Below are positions 34,924 through 47,660 of a DNA stretch of 64,000 nucleotides, piece after piece. Below the pieces are notes generated by a model that made no database searches, was not told the origin of the DNA, and saw only the letters and a list, made by a program, of their open reading frames with translations. Position 1 is the stretch's first letter. The number at the start of each line of letters is the position of its first letter. The DNA lies in assembly GCA_025738555.1 (NCBI GenBank), contig JAOVFP010000015.1:1736001-1800000 (forward strand). Direction: 5' to 3'. Made by a program: the position numbers and the translations under genes. Source of the DNA: Cyathus striatus. Its lineage: Eukaryota; Basidiomycota; Agaricomycetes; Agaricales; Nidulariaceae.

Positions 34924-36031
34924 CAAGGGGGTCCAAGGATTGTGCTGAGCCATATAGGGTTAGGGAGGGGGGGTGGTCTCAGGTCCTCTTAATTTTTTTC
35001 TTGACCTCACTTAGATTTTTTTTATTAAGACATGGATTTGAACTATTTATCATGCTGAGTATATATACCACCATGCAGCAATCAATTCCCAGCTGAATTG
35101 TCATGCAAATATGCACTGAGCACTTGGTACTAAGCTCATAATCAATTGGTATTAGTAATCAATGAGTCATTTAACAACTGCAAGGGTATTTGTTTCTATT
35201 TGCAACAATCAAATTTTGTAGCAACTGCAGAAAGTGCATTCAGAATCAATGTCAGAAGGAAGAGTGAACAAGAAGCAAGAAGCAATAGTGGACACAGCCT
35301 GTCCAATCCTTTTAGTGGCTGCAAAGCAGGTGAGCCTTGCAGAGTCTCAGATGAGACAGACATCACTTGTGCTGATACACAGCAGAGAATGAGTAAGCAG
35401 TGTTTATTACTCAAGAAAACAGACTTACCATAGATCTGACTATACTGACATTGCATATAGGCATGCAAGAGCAAGAGCCAGCCTCTGAGGATCCTTGTCT
35501 TGAAGGTACAGATACCAATGCAAGCACTGAGCTTTTGGACATGGTAACCAAAAGTGCAAACATATGGATTTCAAAGCAGTGCTTCAGATATGTACCTGTG
35601 GCTACACTATACCTGAGGAGGCAAGGTCTACTGTCAATGTTATAAAATGCATGTGCAAAGGCTGTGAGACACAATGGGTAAGTGCATATCAGAAGTTTTG
35701 AATCTGAAGCATACCATAACTAACTTACCATTTCATCTTGTAGTACCACCTTTCTTGTGTAGGGCTTGAATATGCCATACAGTGTTGGATATGTGAGACA
35801 TGTGGAATGATGATGCCTGCCAGAAACAAGTTGACAATGAAACATAGTTGTGCATGAGCCTTGAGGCCTCCCCAAAGGATTTGATCGGTCACGAGATTTT
35901 TAGCATGTGAATAGCTTATATAATATCTATATATGGTATTTAGTTCCCATGGAAGGGAGGGAGGGTACCTAAAACTGTGCTTAAAAAATACATCAACCTG
36001 ATATGTCTTAGCGTAATCCTTGGACCCCCTT
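34924..36031 (+). mobile_element. Mutator-like element (inner), 1.1 kb, carrying a PHD-finger gene
   Basis: Flanked by the 9-bp direct repeat GATTAGTGG (34915-34923 and 36032-36040). The ends are imperfect inverted repeats of about 40 bp starting AAGGGGGTCCAAGGATT. The 9-bp duplication again suggests the Mutator superfamily. It sits inside the left inverted repeat of the outer element. It has no transposase but holds a spliced gene for a PHD-finger protein. It may therefore be a gene-capturing (Pack-MULE-like) or cargo-bearing element. Confidence 0.75.
35134..35857 (+). CDS. PHD-finger protein gene inside the inner transposon
   Basis: Four segments join in one frame: up to 35392, 35461-35543, 35588-35677 and 35744-35857. 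The introns are GT-AG, of 68, 44 and 66 nt. The C-terminal half is a C4HC3 PHD finger: ICTCGY gives the first Cys pair, KCMCKGCETQWYHLSC the next ligands with the His, and CWICETC the last pair. PHD fingers usually read histone H3 tails. The N-terminal part is polar (RRKSEQEARSNSGHS, CKAGEPCRVSDET). No in-frame ATG is seen at the start, so a first exon is missing from this model or the gene is truncated; the start given is only the limit of the open frame. The function in the element is unknown. Confidence 0.6.
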
Positions 36032-36832
36032 GATTAGTGGTATCACTTCATTTAATCATTCTATTTTTGGAAATGGGTACTTTGAACTTTAATTCGCCGG
36101 TGAGACATCCTATGAGCCATGTAGATATGCCAGTACACAGGTGCATTTACTTATACTAAGTTTCCTTATACTGAACGAGAATACTTTTTTTTTACCATCT
36201 ACGTCGGAAACCAAAGGAACTATAGATATACAGCAGTCCTGAAGGTGGTGAGGTCTTTTATATTGTAACGAACGTTGAACGGACGTCGAAATTGACGCAA
36301 CTCCTTGTCAAGCGCAACGCACTGAGTATTTACTTTCATTTTCAGAATGATGTCGGCGAGCTGGCAATCAAGGTGGCTGTGGTGTTTGTATATATAATTA
36401 ATGTTCACAAGTACCCATTTCCAAAAGAGAGTTGATCAATTCAAATGATATGATTAGTTGATTAAAATGACTTGAAACATTTCAACGAACATGGAATAAA
36501 AACTGCGTACCGCTCTAGGATCGAGACATCCTATAGGGTCTTGGAAGGAGACTGCTGGTTTTAGGAGCCTGAAATTTCTGAAACTCGCCATAATGACTTC
36601 TCATAAGACTATCCAAATGATAGGATTTCGATGACATGAACATGAATTATTTATTTACATATTTATTTAAACTTTAAGTTCTGGTTCAATGTTTTCAACT
36701 TTGTTGGTACTAGTACCCAGTGTGGGAATGTTTGTTGGACCCACAGAGAACAACCGCAATCCCTTTCAACGTTCTATTCATGCCAGCCCTTTCAAACAAT
36801 GTACTGGACACCTTGGTTGCTGGACGTAAATT

Positions 36833-38421
36833 ATGGAAGTACGCGTAATCCACTATTTTCCTGTCTTAATAATGACGCTAACAACCCAACTTCAGATTAG
36901 CTCTTTCGACAATAATCCTGAGTGGTATTCCGAATCCACTAAAGCATGGTTCCTTGAGAGGGGATATCGTGTATTCAACCCCGAGCCATCAGATTTCGGC
37001 GTCATTGTCGATGAAGATAGCCATTTCAATGGTGATCATGATGATTCTCCGAAGGAGCCACTCCAGCTCAAGGAATTTCCATACCCATTTTCTCACCACA
37101 GTAAGGATCTGAATCTGATGTACTTTCCAATGCGCTGTTATCCAATGGTAAGTACTCATGTGTGTAACTACCATCATCGCTCTAACATCACATCGTTCAG
37201 GGCCCTGTCGGTTTTGCACAAGACTCACAATTACGAATCGTGGCTCTTAAATATATTAAAGACGGTAGTGAGGAATATAAGTGTTTGCGATTCATACACT
37301 CTTTGCAGCTGAGCCAGACACGGGACGCGTGCATCCTTCCTGTACTGGATCTTCTGCCATGTGATGACCACTGGTTTGCCGTTATGCCACTGTAAGAAAC
37401 CGTTTGCTAGGACATGGAGGCTTCTGATATGATTTAAACAGTTGGTCGAAGTTTAAGCCCGAAAACAATTGCGAGAAAGTACGAGATGCCTTGGACCTAA
37501 TGCATCACATGTTGAAGGTCGGTCTCTATAGTTGTAAATTCAGCTGTTCCTAAATATCATTGTTGAAGGCACTCAGCTTTCTGCACAAGCACAAAATATT
37601 TCACCGTGTAGGAGACTCGCTTGTTGACGCATGAAATGTGGCTCACCAGTACTCAACACAGGATATCAAAACAGACAATATCTTATTCAACTTTCAAACA
37701 GTGAGCGAGCTCGGGATGTTCTGGCAAGATCCTGCGTACTCTTCTCTCCAATCAGAGGACCAGATACTGTATTCCATTATAGACTTCGGAGTATCGATTA
37801 AATTCCCCGAGGATTACACTCTTGAGCAGTGTAGGCTACCGTACTGGGAGTCATGGCTGGGGACGGATTTCATGCCAGACACCTGGCAGGGCGAATTTGG
37901 ATTTGACCCATTCGCGTACGATGTGGGCATAATGGGACGCATGTTTGCAGAATCATTTCAGGTGAGCTTCCCCCTTTTCATTTAGCATAGTATGTTTTCT
38001 GATTTCGAGCCGCTAGCAACTGACTCCTCTAGCACCTATGTTAGCCCCCCTCCTTGACAAAATGGTCACGGTAACAAGGAATGTTCGAGGCCGGTTTACT
38101 GCATCTCAGGCACTTCAATTCTTCGAAGATATGCGTGCAGAGCTTACAGAAGAACAACTTCTGACTCCTATCAACATGAGGGTACAAATCGAGAGCTACG
38201 AAGAGTATGACCGATGGGCAGGCCTTCCAGCAGATTTTGTGAAGACCTGGGCTGCGTATCGAGAACCTCTAGTACCGCGATTGACGAAGATTATTCGTGC
38301 TATTTGCATGTTTCACCCATGGATAGTCTGTTCTGTGAGCTGGATACGGAAAAGCCTTCACTCGATTGGATGTTATCTTGCAGCCCCCCTCCCAAATCGA
38401 TCCTTACCCCATCCGACATAG
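36833..38421 (+). CDS. Kinase-like protein, copy B, apparently intact
   Basis: Seven exons (36833-36838, 36896-37147, 37201-37391, 37442-37517, 37569-37607, 37662-37961, 38017-38421) sum to exactly 423 codons, giving 422 residues. Protein-kinase motifs: lysine segment RIVALKYIKDGSEEYKC, catalytic loop FHRDIKTDN created by splicing, and IIDFGVSI as the metal-binding DFG. The N-terminal signature (EWYSESTKAWFLERGY) and the insert between catalytic loop and DFG are typical of kinase-like families expanded in Agaricomycetes. The P-loop is not canonical (GPVGFAQDSQ), so ATP binding is uncertain. The two-codon first exon depends on a 57-nt intron with a good branch site (CGCTAAC). Substrate and role are unknown. 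Copy C at 47.5 kb is nearly identical, including introns and about 110 bp of 5' flank. Confidence 0.75.
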
Positions 38422-39590
38422 CTTGACAGAATGTTGTTTTGTACATAACATGAAATGTTGCAGGTTCATTAAACAGAGTTGTCGATTTTGAAACTCCATT
38501 CAAAATTTTGCTCAAATAGGTATTTCGTGATTGGTGCAAGTAAGTGGCCTTCAATTGGTGTCAACTTGATAGGTGGTATGTGATACTCAGTAACAAATAA
38601 CGTTAACAAAGGATGACCTTTATCTGGCTGCTGTGAATAAGGCTCTGGCATGCATGAAAAGGATCGCAGACTTAATCACTGTTGATACATGTGTCGGACT
38701 TCGTCATAATAAACACAACATTTGAATGGCATTGTCCGATACAACGTACTACTGGGTCGAGCCAAAGTTAAGATGGTTTACAAGGAAGGGAAAGTTAATA
38801 GTCAAAGTGCCCTTGTTCAGAATCCTGAAGCATAAAACTCAAGCAGTGTCTACTTAATTATCCGCGTAAGGCTCCGAGTTTGTCATAAGTTAAATATTGG
38901 GAGGACGTCCATATAATCGGGTGGTTGACTCTGGTAGAGACCATGTAACTGTATCTTGGGTAAACAACAGACTCAATCTTCCGAGTTACAGTTCCTGCGT
39001 CAATGAACACATTCTGCACATAAAGTATAAGCTGATATTTATACTGAAAAAAAACTGTTATCGTCATATACCGAGTGTAGAGTCCTGCCCTTCCCTATGA
39101 TGGTTACTCTAGTTCCGGAAGGTAACACGTGTTTGGTTGTTCCCGAAGTAGCACGATTCGCAAAATCGTTGTACTCCACGGTATTGCGGAGGGTTGCCAC
39201 GGCATTTATCTATATATTCTCTATCAGTAACCTAAATGGCTTCCCCTAATATCAGACGTACATGAAAGGTAGCATTCGGATTAGCAGACCGCTGCCTGGA
39301 GATTGGTATGCTTGATAAGTGCTCCTGGTTGTTTCTGGGGTAATTTTATCCACATATTCACTTCAGTCATTCGATAGATCAGCTTGTATACCGTATTCTC
39401 AGCAGTGGGCTGGATTGGTGGACCATTCTGTGTCCATATATTTCATGAATTATATAAGCGTTAAAGAGGTGGAGACGCACGGTGGCCTGGTTCGCTGTGA
39501 GCTTTGACACCTCTACTTCAACAACAGTATTGGCAGGAAGGGTTATTGTAGTAGGCATATCAACGAACGAAGACAAATGGTCTATTCCGC
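38422..39590. other. Intergenic, no gene seen
   Basis: About 1.2 kb. Homology with copy C stops at about 38341, inside the last exon of copy B. No ORF here is supported. Confidence 0.4.
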
Positions 39591-41105
39591 GAAAGAATTC
39601 GGTATTTTGACGAAGCACCACATAAGCTCCCTTCTAAGATATTTCCAGAAAAAGCTCGGTAAAACGATACCAGCGCAGCGACAATGATGATTTTAACTTA
39701 CCGAATGTGCTGTTGGAGCTCGCTGGGGAGTTTGAGGAATATTCATGGTCAAAGAGCTAAAGACTGGGTCGACGGGTGCTGAAGAAATATACTTTAAACT
39801 CAAGCCTCTTAAATATTGCTCAAAGATAACAGAGATTCGAAATACTTCGCAGATTGCCAGTCCCAACATTACAGCTTTGGAGCGCACCCACCAACATATA
39901 CATAAAGAAGAAACACGAGGCACAGGTAGAACGTCCCAAGAAGCTGTATCTGTATACATGACTCGAATAAATCCGTATGCACGCATGATAGCAAGTCGAT
40001 GGTGGGCGTCCAGCAATGATAGTACTCCGAGTCGAAGATCAAGATTAAACGGGTGGGGAAAGTCAGGCAAGTCTCCACAGTTTATTTACGAATGTTTTCC
40101 GGTTGTGTGAATGACATAGAGCCTCGAAAGTAGCTAGTGGCGGGGTGAATCGGCGACGAAGCCAACTAAATAGAGCACTGTAGACGAAATCTTGTTACGG
40201 CTTTGAAGCGTACGCACTTCAAGTAGTACTACTCCGAGAAAAGAACAACATAATCCATGACTCGAGCGCCGCAAGCGTGCACGATAGAGGCGGAGTAATA
40301 GCACGATATCAAGGAGACCTGAAAAGGAATGATGAAGGTGTCGGAAGGCACCATGGCTGAGCCCCCATAATTCTTTCTCCAACGAAAATAACACCAGAAG
40401 AAGAACAAAAGATCAAAGTTAGTGGCATTGGGAACTTGAACCGTGTGTGTAAGTCGCCAAAATCTTACACTTAACGGAGTACTTCGGAGTCTGCTATGCC
40501 TATGACGACGCGTAATTATGATGTACACGTCAGGTAGACGCAGGTTGGTATAAGGCCAGGCCGTTCCGAGTATTACATCCGACCTATTCTCCAACTGCAG
40601 CCTTTGCGAACCACGAGAAGGCAACGATAAATGGATCCATAAGCACATGTAATAGTAGCAGTCGAAGTACATGAAGAGCACCAAGTAGGTCTGAACAAAG
40701 GAAGATACCGAAGGTAGCGCCATTAGAAAAAGCTGTATAGATCAGGACCCACAATTCCATTCCTCTTTGTAACGAACAAAGTTAATGCTGGAAAAGCTTT
40801 CGATTGAAATCAGGAACATGAGACCCGGAACTTGAAGGTGCGAATAGCGGATCCAAAATTTCGAGCTAACAGCGCGAACCCGAACCACCATTATGGAGGA
40901 TATCAATCCCACTCTAACAAAACATGGAGAATGTCTCGACAATGTCTCGCGAAGGTGCGGAATTGTAGATCTGCTCCCACGCCTTTGAGAGATCATCTAG
41001 GCATAATTGAAGCAGGAACCCAACAGGAACTCGTTCACTTGTCAAATTATCAGATACGCGCAGCACTTGGACCTACAGAGGTAAACTGCATCAGCCATTT
41101 GTAAT
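39591..41105 (-). other. Possible multi-pass membrane protein gene, poorly resolved or decayed
   Basis: Minus-strand pieces are strongly hydrophobic and protein-like. One near 40790-40610 reads ELWVLIYTAFSNGATFGIFL and continues with LLGALHVLRLLLLHVL before a stop. One near 40310 reads DIVLLLRLYRA after a CAG acceptor. One near 39930-39830 reads AVMLGLAICEVFRISVIF. An upstream piece near 41080-40920 reads VSDNLTSERVPVGFLLQLCL. The pattern suggests a fungal membrane protein with several exons, but frames could not be joined throughout. It may be a pseudogene. Confidence 0.35.
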
Positions 41106-41933
41106 CTTCTTAGGAGTGACATAAATCTACCAGTGGTTATTTATCCTCGAGGAGCATTCATGCCCCCCTTCTAATTCTTCCGAAGCCTCGTGGAACATTG
41201 AACAGCATTTTCTGAAAAGAAATTTTGAAGAGCGACCTATACAGCTTCAACGCAGCCATTGGTGTTTTATTATGGTCTTGATCTCTTGATGTTATCCTTT
41301 CTAGGCAGGCCTGTTATAATGCGAACATATGGGCCATTGGAGTCATGATTGAAGTGCGTGTAGACATAGATTCAAGATTCCTACTCGACATCGTGGTATG
41401 TCAGAATACTAATCTGAAATCTGAAGTTAGCCGCTATTTAGGGATCTAAAAAGCACTAAGTAATACGTACGTCCAGTGTGACGCGTACAGTGAAATCCAG
41501 CGGACGGTGACCCGCGTAATGGTACGGTACTATTTGTATAAGTACTACGAGTGCACTGTACGATCCGAGAGCCTGAGATCCGTTGAACGAAGTTCGAAAG
41601 ATTGTTAGTGAATCTCCTTGCACCGTACACTCGGAGAGGAAGCATTGATGATGATTGAGAGGGACAGACGAGCCGCAAGAACTTGGCAAGAACTGTGATT
41701 CTGAACTGTAACACCCATACTTATATCCACGTGACATGTAATCTTGAAGCGCGGTCACCACTTTAAGTTTGAGCATCGTCAATACTTCCGCTGCCGCCGC
41801 CGTCCTCATTGTCCACAAGGCTCCGCAATGCGCCTCTAGAATAGGACCCAGCCCTTTAATTAACCCTCATTCCCCTTTCCAATTTCAAACCCGATATCCA
41901 AAAATTACTAAGCAGTAAGTAATAACCGAACCC
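41106..41933. other. Upstream region of dynactin p150
   Basis: About 830 bp with no supported gene. A minus-strand open frame at 41456-41818 has no recognisable motif. Confidence 0.35.
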
Positions 41934-44900
41934 ATGGATCCCGCGCTTGGGACCATCGTCACTGTCCCCCAGGGCCGCGGTGTAATCCGCTTCGCGGGCA
42001 GCACCTCCTTTTCAACAGGAAGATGGATAGGGATAGAGCTAGCGGAGGCTAATGGAAAGAATGATGGATCGGTGAAGGGCGTGTCGTATTTCAATTGCAA
42101 GATGGGGCACGGTGTCTTCGTAAGGCAGAGCCAGATCAAGTCAATGCATGGAAGTGAGTTGGAAGTGGGGAGTATGGTGCGTTGTTTCTTCGAGTTGTCA
42201 GCTCCTGGCGCAGATTATTAAAGGGGGGGTTACACAGAAGCCACCCCCGCCACCCGGAGCTACGGCCGCACGCCCTAGTCCACTAGGGCACCAACGTACC
42301 CCAAGCCTGCGCTCAAGCACTCTCAAAGCTACCCCATCCCCGCGCTCCACAAGCCCTGCTAAACCTACCGTTGCTGCTTTATCAGTTTCCACTTCCCGGC
42401 GCCCAGGAGTAGCACCCGGTCCACCATCCCCAACTAAACGCACGGCCTCCTTCACCGCTCAACAGCGCGGTAAATCCCTCGCCTTGCGTCCAGGAGAAAC
42501 TCCAGCGCCTTCTACCCCTAGTCCTCCTTCGCGTCAAAAGATACAGCTGGAAAGTCAGGAGCAAGTGAGGAGGACCAGTTCGCCCTTGAGTGTTAGTGCA
42601 CTTGGGCCTGCGAGGAGGGCGAGTTCACCGCCGATACAACCTCCACCTCCTTTGGTTCAAGAAGAGCTCCCTCCAGAGCCAGTTTTGCCTGCACCCGTAC
42701 CTGTGCATCCTTCCGCCCCGCCTTTTGTATCTGATGCTGCACAAAGGCCTGCATCCCCTGTGTCTCCTACAATTTCTACAACCCAGGTAGATTCCCTGCC
42801 TATATTCTACGCATCAAACCCTTCTAACCATCCTATTAGCGCGACGACACAGAACTACATATCAAACTCCGCTATCTCGAAACCAAACGCGCCGATGACG
42901 CGCGCAAAATCCGCGAACTCGAAGCTCGAATCACCGAAGCCGACACCTTCATCGCTCTCCGCCCCAAATTACAAGCCAAGCTCAACTCACAACAACAAGA
43001 AATAATAGCTCTAAAGCGCGAACTTGCGGATGCGGAGCAGTTAAGCTCGTTGAGCGAGGGGCGGGTTGTGGATGGACAGGAGCAGTTGGAAATGGCTATG
43101 TTGGATAAGGAAGTTGCAGAAGAGCGGGCTGAGTTGGCGGAGGCGGAGGTTGAGGAGTTGAAGGAACGTGTTGCGGTGTTGGAGGTTGAGATGGGGGTTA
43201 TGAAAGAGGATGGAGGTGAGCGTTTTTTTCTATCATTGGGTAGGATGGACGACTCACAGAGTTTACAGGCCCTGATGCCCCTGCAAGAGATTCACTTGCG
43301 TATATACAACTGGAGAGACATAACGAACGGCTGAAGGAGGCTTTGATCAAGTTGGTTACCATTCACTATCTTCAGTGGTCGATGATTGACGATACATATG
43401 TAGGCTACGCGACATGTCTCAGGAAACTGAACAGGAGCTCCGACACAGGATTCAAGACATGGAGAAGGACGTCTCCGGGATTGATGAACTACAAGGTAGA
43501 TCTATTACTGTTTCTTACATTACTCCTCGACGCGTTTTTGACACACCAAATACCCCATATAGCTCAATACGAGGAATCCTTGATTAAGCTTTCCAACGCC
43601 GAAACTGAAATCGAAGGACTTAAGTTGCAGGTGGATGATTCTCTCGGAGTCGAAGACATGCTTGTGCAGCTGACTGAGAGGAACTTGATGCTCGGCGAGG
43701 TCTGTCTTTTTGTTCCTTTCCTTTTTAAAGACCTAATAGATGGTGCGATATAGAAAATCGAGGAGATGAGAATTACCATCGAGGACCTTGAGGCCCTCAA
43801 GGAGCTTAATGACGAGCTTGAGGAGAACCATCTTGAGACGGAGAAACAGATGCAAGAGGATCTTGGTGAGTGTCTTTCTTTGTTCATTGCATGACAGTTA
43901 GATTAATAAAGAATATAGATGCGAAAGATGTAGAGATAAGAGAACATACAAGGAAGATTGAGAATCTCGAAGAGGCCTGTCAGGATTATGAGAATACCAT
44001 TATGCAGTTCAGAGAGTTGGTTATGCAGTTGCAGAGGTAGTGCTTATTTTGCCTCCTTCAGATATTCTCTCTGATAATCACACCCTTCCAGCGACCTCGA
44101 CAATCTCCGTACGCAAACCCAGACAGCACAACATGAATCCGCCAGTGCAGTCTCCCAAACCGCAGCTATGATGTCTCTCAATCTCAAACTTCAATCTTCC
44201 TTCTCGAAAGCCCAGTCCAGACAAATCGAACTAGAACTATACCGTCTCGAAGCACGCGAGGCGAGGGAGCTGTTGAATATCGTTCAGCCATACCTACCTC
44301 AGGTCTATGTGGAAAGCGATTGGGATGCTACGAGCAGTTATTTGTTCTTCCAGAGGTTAGGGGCGAAGACGGAGTTGATATCTACTGTTGCGGGTAGTGC
44401 TCATGGCCTGCCTGAAGCACTTAACGGCGAAGTTGGAGAGGACCTTGTGGGAGTTTGTGAAGTTAGTATTAATCACCTCTCTTTATATGATTGGGATCTA
44501 ACACTTATTTTGTTTAGATGCAAGGCCGCATTTCTGGACTTGCGACACTATGCAAACGCTTTGCTGCTGTCCTAAGGCGCTGCGATTCTGAAACGTTCCT
44601 TAACATTGGGAGATTGTACTCTGAAATGGCACCACTTGAGAAACGCATCGATATGCATCTCGATTTGTTGAAGAGGGATGAATTTAGAGTTATGGAGTGT
44701 GTTGGTGATATTGTCAAGTACATTGTTTTTTACGCCTTCGTTGCTGTATTGGTCTAGAGGTGCTAATGCAATCTTATAGGATCCAAGCACAATTCGACCA
44801 TCTCGCGGAATCCTACTTCGATGGGTTCGATCACGATCTTGCAGAACGCGAACTCGGGTACCTCCATTCGTTCGATCATGACCTGGATATGTTCCTGGCT

Positions 44901-46618
44901 TCAATTGGATTGGCGAAGACATCCGTAACAACAATTATGCAAGACAAAGGTTTGCTTATCCATCTCGCCTTATTCCTGAATCTTGCTAACGCGCTTGTAG
45001 ACGCGGTGCTAGATATGGGTGGGTACGATGTCACCGCTGAGCTCGTCAACCCCCTACAGAAACTCCTCGATCAATGTAAATCTGCGAAGGTGCTGTCAAA
45101 GAAATTGACGAAAAGAGTAGAAGACCTGGCGCATGATTCAGCAGCTGTGAAGGTGCAATTCATCTCTCAGATGAAAGGATTGAGCGACTTTGTTGCTGAA
45201 TTGATCAACTTCGGTATCTCTGTGTGTATTCTCATGTCGTCTGCCTTTTAGGAAGAGTTATTGACTCAGTAATGGTAGCTGGCACAACAAATCAACATGC
45301 ACGTTCGAGATGCTCGAAGCTCCAAGTCGCCCTTCCTGCTCACCTCTGTGTTGAGTATGGTCAAGGAAGCCGCAACCGCCACTGTTGCTAAAGGCCTAAA
45401 ACCTGGGAGCTCGCCCTGGGAAGCCGTCGGCGTGTCTATTGCTCAGCTTGTTGAAGAGGGCGGAAAACTGTTACCCATGATTATGGAGAATGAGAGTGTC
45501 GTTAAAGGTCCGTCTCCATTTCAGAATGATGTTAAAGTTCCTGGGCTAATAATATGGCGCAGTCACCGGCACTGAACCTTGGATTGCCCGTATCCCCGAA
45601 ATCAAGACCCTACTATCCGTCAACATTGAAGCAGAGCGTAAGATGACGCAACTGAACGAAGAAATCCAGGGCCTCGTGCGGAACCTTAAGCTCAAAGACC
45701 AAACTATGCAAGAATCTGGCGTGAAGATTGAATTAATGGAGAGGAGGATGGAGGCGGTGAAGAAGCAAGCGGATACTATTGTGGAGTTGGAGAATGAGTT
45801 GGGTAAGGCGAGGAGGCACGAGACAGAGTACGAGGAGGCTATGGAGCAATTACAAACAGAATTGGATGCTTTGCAGCAGGATAATAACAGGCTTAGGGCT
45901 GCTGGTGCCACTACCGAACGGCAAGGTAAGTGTCTTGCTGATATTAGACTGGGAGTAATAACGCTAACCATGGTATGTAGCTCCAGGTGCGCAGCAGGTC
46001 GAGACGGAGAATGTGGCTATTGAAGGAAGTTTGGAAACATCACATCTCCTGGAACAGGTAAGGCTTTCAAATGCTCGTTCGAAGTACCTGCTGAAGTGCT
46101 CTATTTAGATCGATGCTCTAAGAGGAACAGTCCGCTATCTGCGCACCGAAAACTCCTACCTCAAGGGACAAGATCTCCTGCGCGAAATTGATTCTCTCCC
46201 TCCCCTTCCAAAACCATCGCGAACACCTACACCGCCCCTCGACCCATCTGGACTATCAGACACCGATACCTCATCTTCAGACGAAGAAGACGAACCAGCT
46301 GCTCCTACGTCTGGCATGGAACCGCGACGCAGCAAGCCCGTCCGGATAAGACCTCCTCCTTCTTTGAATTCATTGGCAGCGGAAACGAAGATGCTGTACA
46401 AGGACGTGTTCAAGTTCTCTACATCACCTCGGGTTGTGGACTTATCAATTTTGCAACAGAAGAGAGAACAGGTGACAGGAGGTACAGGGAAAGTGTGGTT
46501 GCCTAGGAAGAAGACGCCTGCGCACCAGGTGTTGGAGCGCAAGTTGGAAGCGGAGAGGCTGAGTAGGAGGGTGCATGGGCTGTTGGAGAAGGCAAGTGCG
46601 ATTAGTGGAAGGTTATAG
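41934..46618 (+). CDS. NIP100: Dynactin large subunit p150Glued
   Basis: Subunit of dynactin that links dynein to microtubules and cargo. Exon 1 (41934-42153) encodes a complete CAP-Gly domain (RGVIRFAGSTSFSTGRWIGI, GHGVFVRQSQIK), which binds microtubule ends and tubulin tails. From 42238 comes a Pro/Ser/Arg-rich basic segment, then long coiled coils (RADDARKIRELEARITEA, ELAEAEVEELKERVAVLEVE). The conserved dynactin domain follows (SSFSKAQSRQIELELYRLEA, YLPQVYVESDWDATSSYLFF, LSKKLTKRVEDL), and then a second coiled coil at about 45.6-45.9 kb. An acidic and Pro-rich tail ends at 46616-46618. About 17 exons, all in frame. Length and domain order match fungal Nip100/Ro-3. Single copy here, flanked on both sides by kinase-like repeats. 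Confidence 0.93.
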
Positions 46619-47543
46619 GTATTACGTCAAACATTTTTTTCTTCGTTAATATGGTCCTCATTTTGGTTATACCCACCTTATGATTTGCTATGATATACCT
46701 CATATTTAGGAGCTATGGTCATAATATATAGATCTAATCACAGTACTATTGAGCATCAGAATGAGAGGCAGACATAGGATTGGTGGGTGCGTTTTTGAAG
46801 AACACAATAAAATCATGCTACGTACATAACACCCTACAGGAGGACACTTAAAGTGATTCGGGGGGTGCATTTACAAATATAATTCATCTGTCCATTTAAA
46901 GTTAAACTAAAGATGCGACAAAAGTGTTCATCCAACATTAGGAATGTAGGTACAGTGCTATGGTGCTACAGGTATTTACTGGTTCATGAGGCTTTCAAGA
47001 CGCGACGACGCGCTTCAGTCGCTTGGAACTCCGATAAGATAAGATATGAGTATTTAATCTCCGACAGATCCGTCAGGATTCGAGCGTGGTTACATTCAAG
47101 TTACATCCGTATCATTTACGACCTAAGTATTACGACTCGTCCTAGTCATTGTCAGACTGTCACTGCACTGGCAAGGAACGTCGAAAGCTACAAATATGTG
47201 AGCACTGATATGCAGTTCAACCACGCCGTCTTACATGGATCAGGATGAGAAATAGAGGAAGGTACTTGACTCAATAGTAAATAAGTACTACTAAAAGCCT
47301 GGAAGGCGCACCTGTGTCGGCAAGTTCAGCATTCTTAGACCTAACGGCAATCGTCCGACGACGTCACATCCACTCCTACCAGGCAACTCCCTTTCTTGAG
47401 TTACAATGCCAGCGTTCAGGATTTCAACCCACTCTGATGACCATGACAGATTTCGCTTGGCATATGGTATAGAGTCATAAAGTCATGAAGAAAGCTCTCG
47501 ATGACAAGTGTCAAGGCGAAGTGAAGTGAGATCAGGTGCCAGT
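46619..47543. other. Intergenic, no gene seen
   Basis: About 0.9 kb holding the 3' UTR of dynactin and the left flank of the duplicated kinase block. The open frame at 46913-47248 has no motif. Confidence 0.4.
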
Positions 47544-47660
47544 GAGAATGTTTGTAAGTTGTTGGACCCACAGAGAACAACCGCAATCCCTTTTTAACTT
47601 TCTGTTCATGCCAGCCCTTTCAAACAATGTACTGGACGCCTCGGTTGCTGGACGTAAATT

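Larger units (their letters stand above)
34810..36552. mobile_element. Mutator-like non-autonomous element (outer), interrupted by a second element
   Basis: Long inverted repeats of about 160 bp begin near GTCTCCTTCC and contain CCCTATAGGATGTCTC at both ends. The flanking direct repeat TGCTGGTTTTA (11 bp) lies at 34799-34809 and 36553-36563. Long inverted repeats with a 9-11 bp target duplication fit the Mutator (MULE) superfamily. The left repeat is split by an inner element (34924-36031); without it the outer element would be about 0.63 kb. No transposase is present. The exact left boundary is uncertain by 2 bp. Confidence 0.75.

Noticed and set aside
36095..36120. Third copy of the outer element's GAGACATCCTAT motif inside the element
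   Set aside because: Only about 12 bp match and no paired end was found, so it does not define a separate element.
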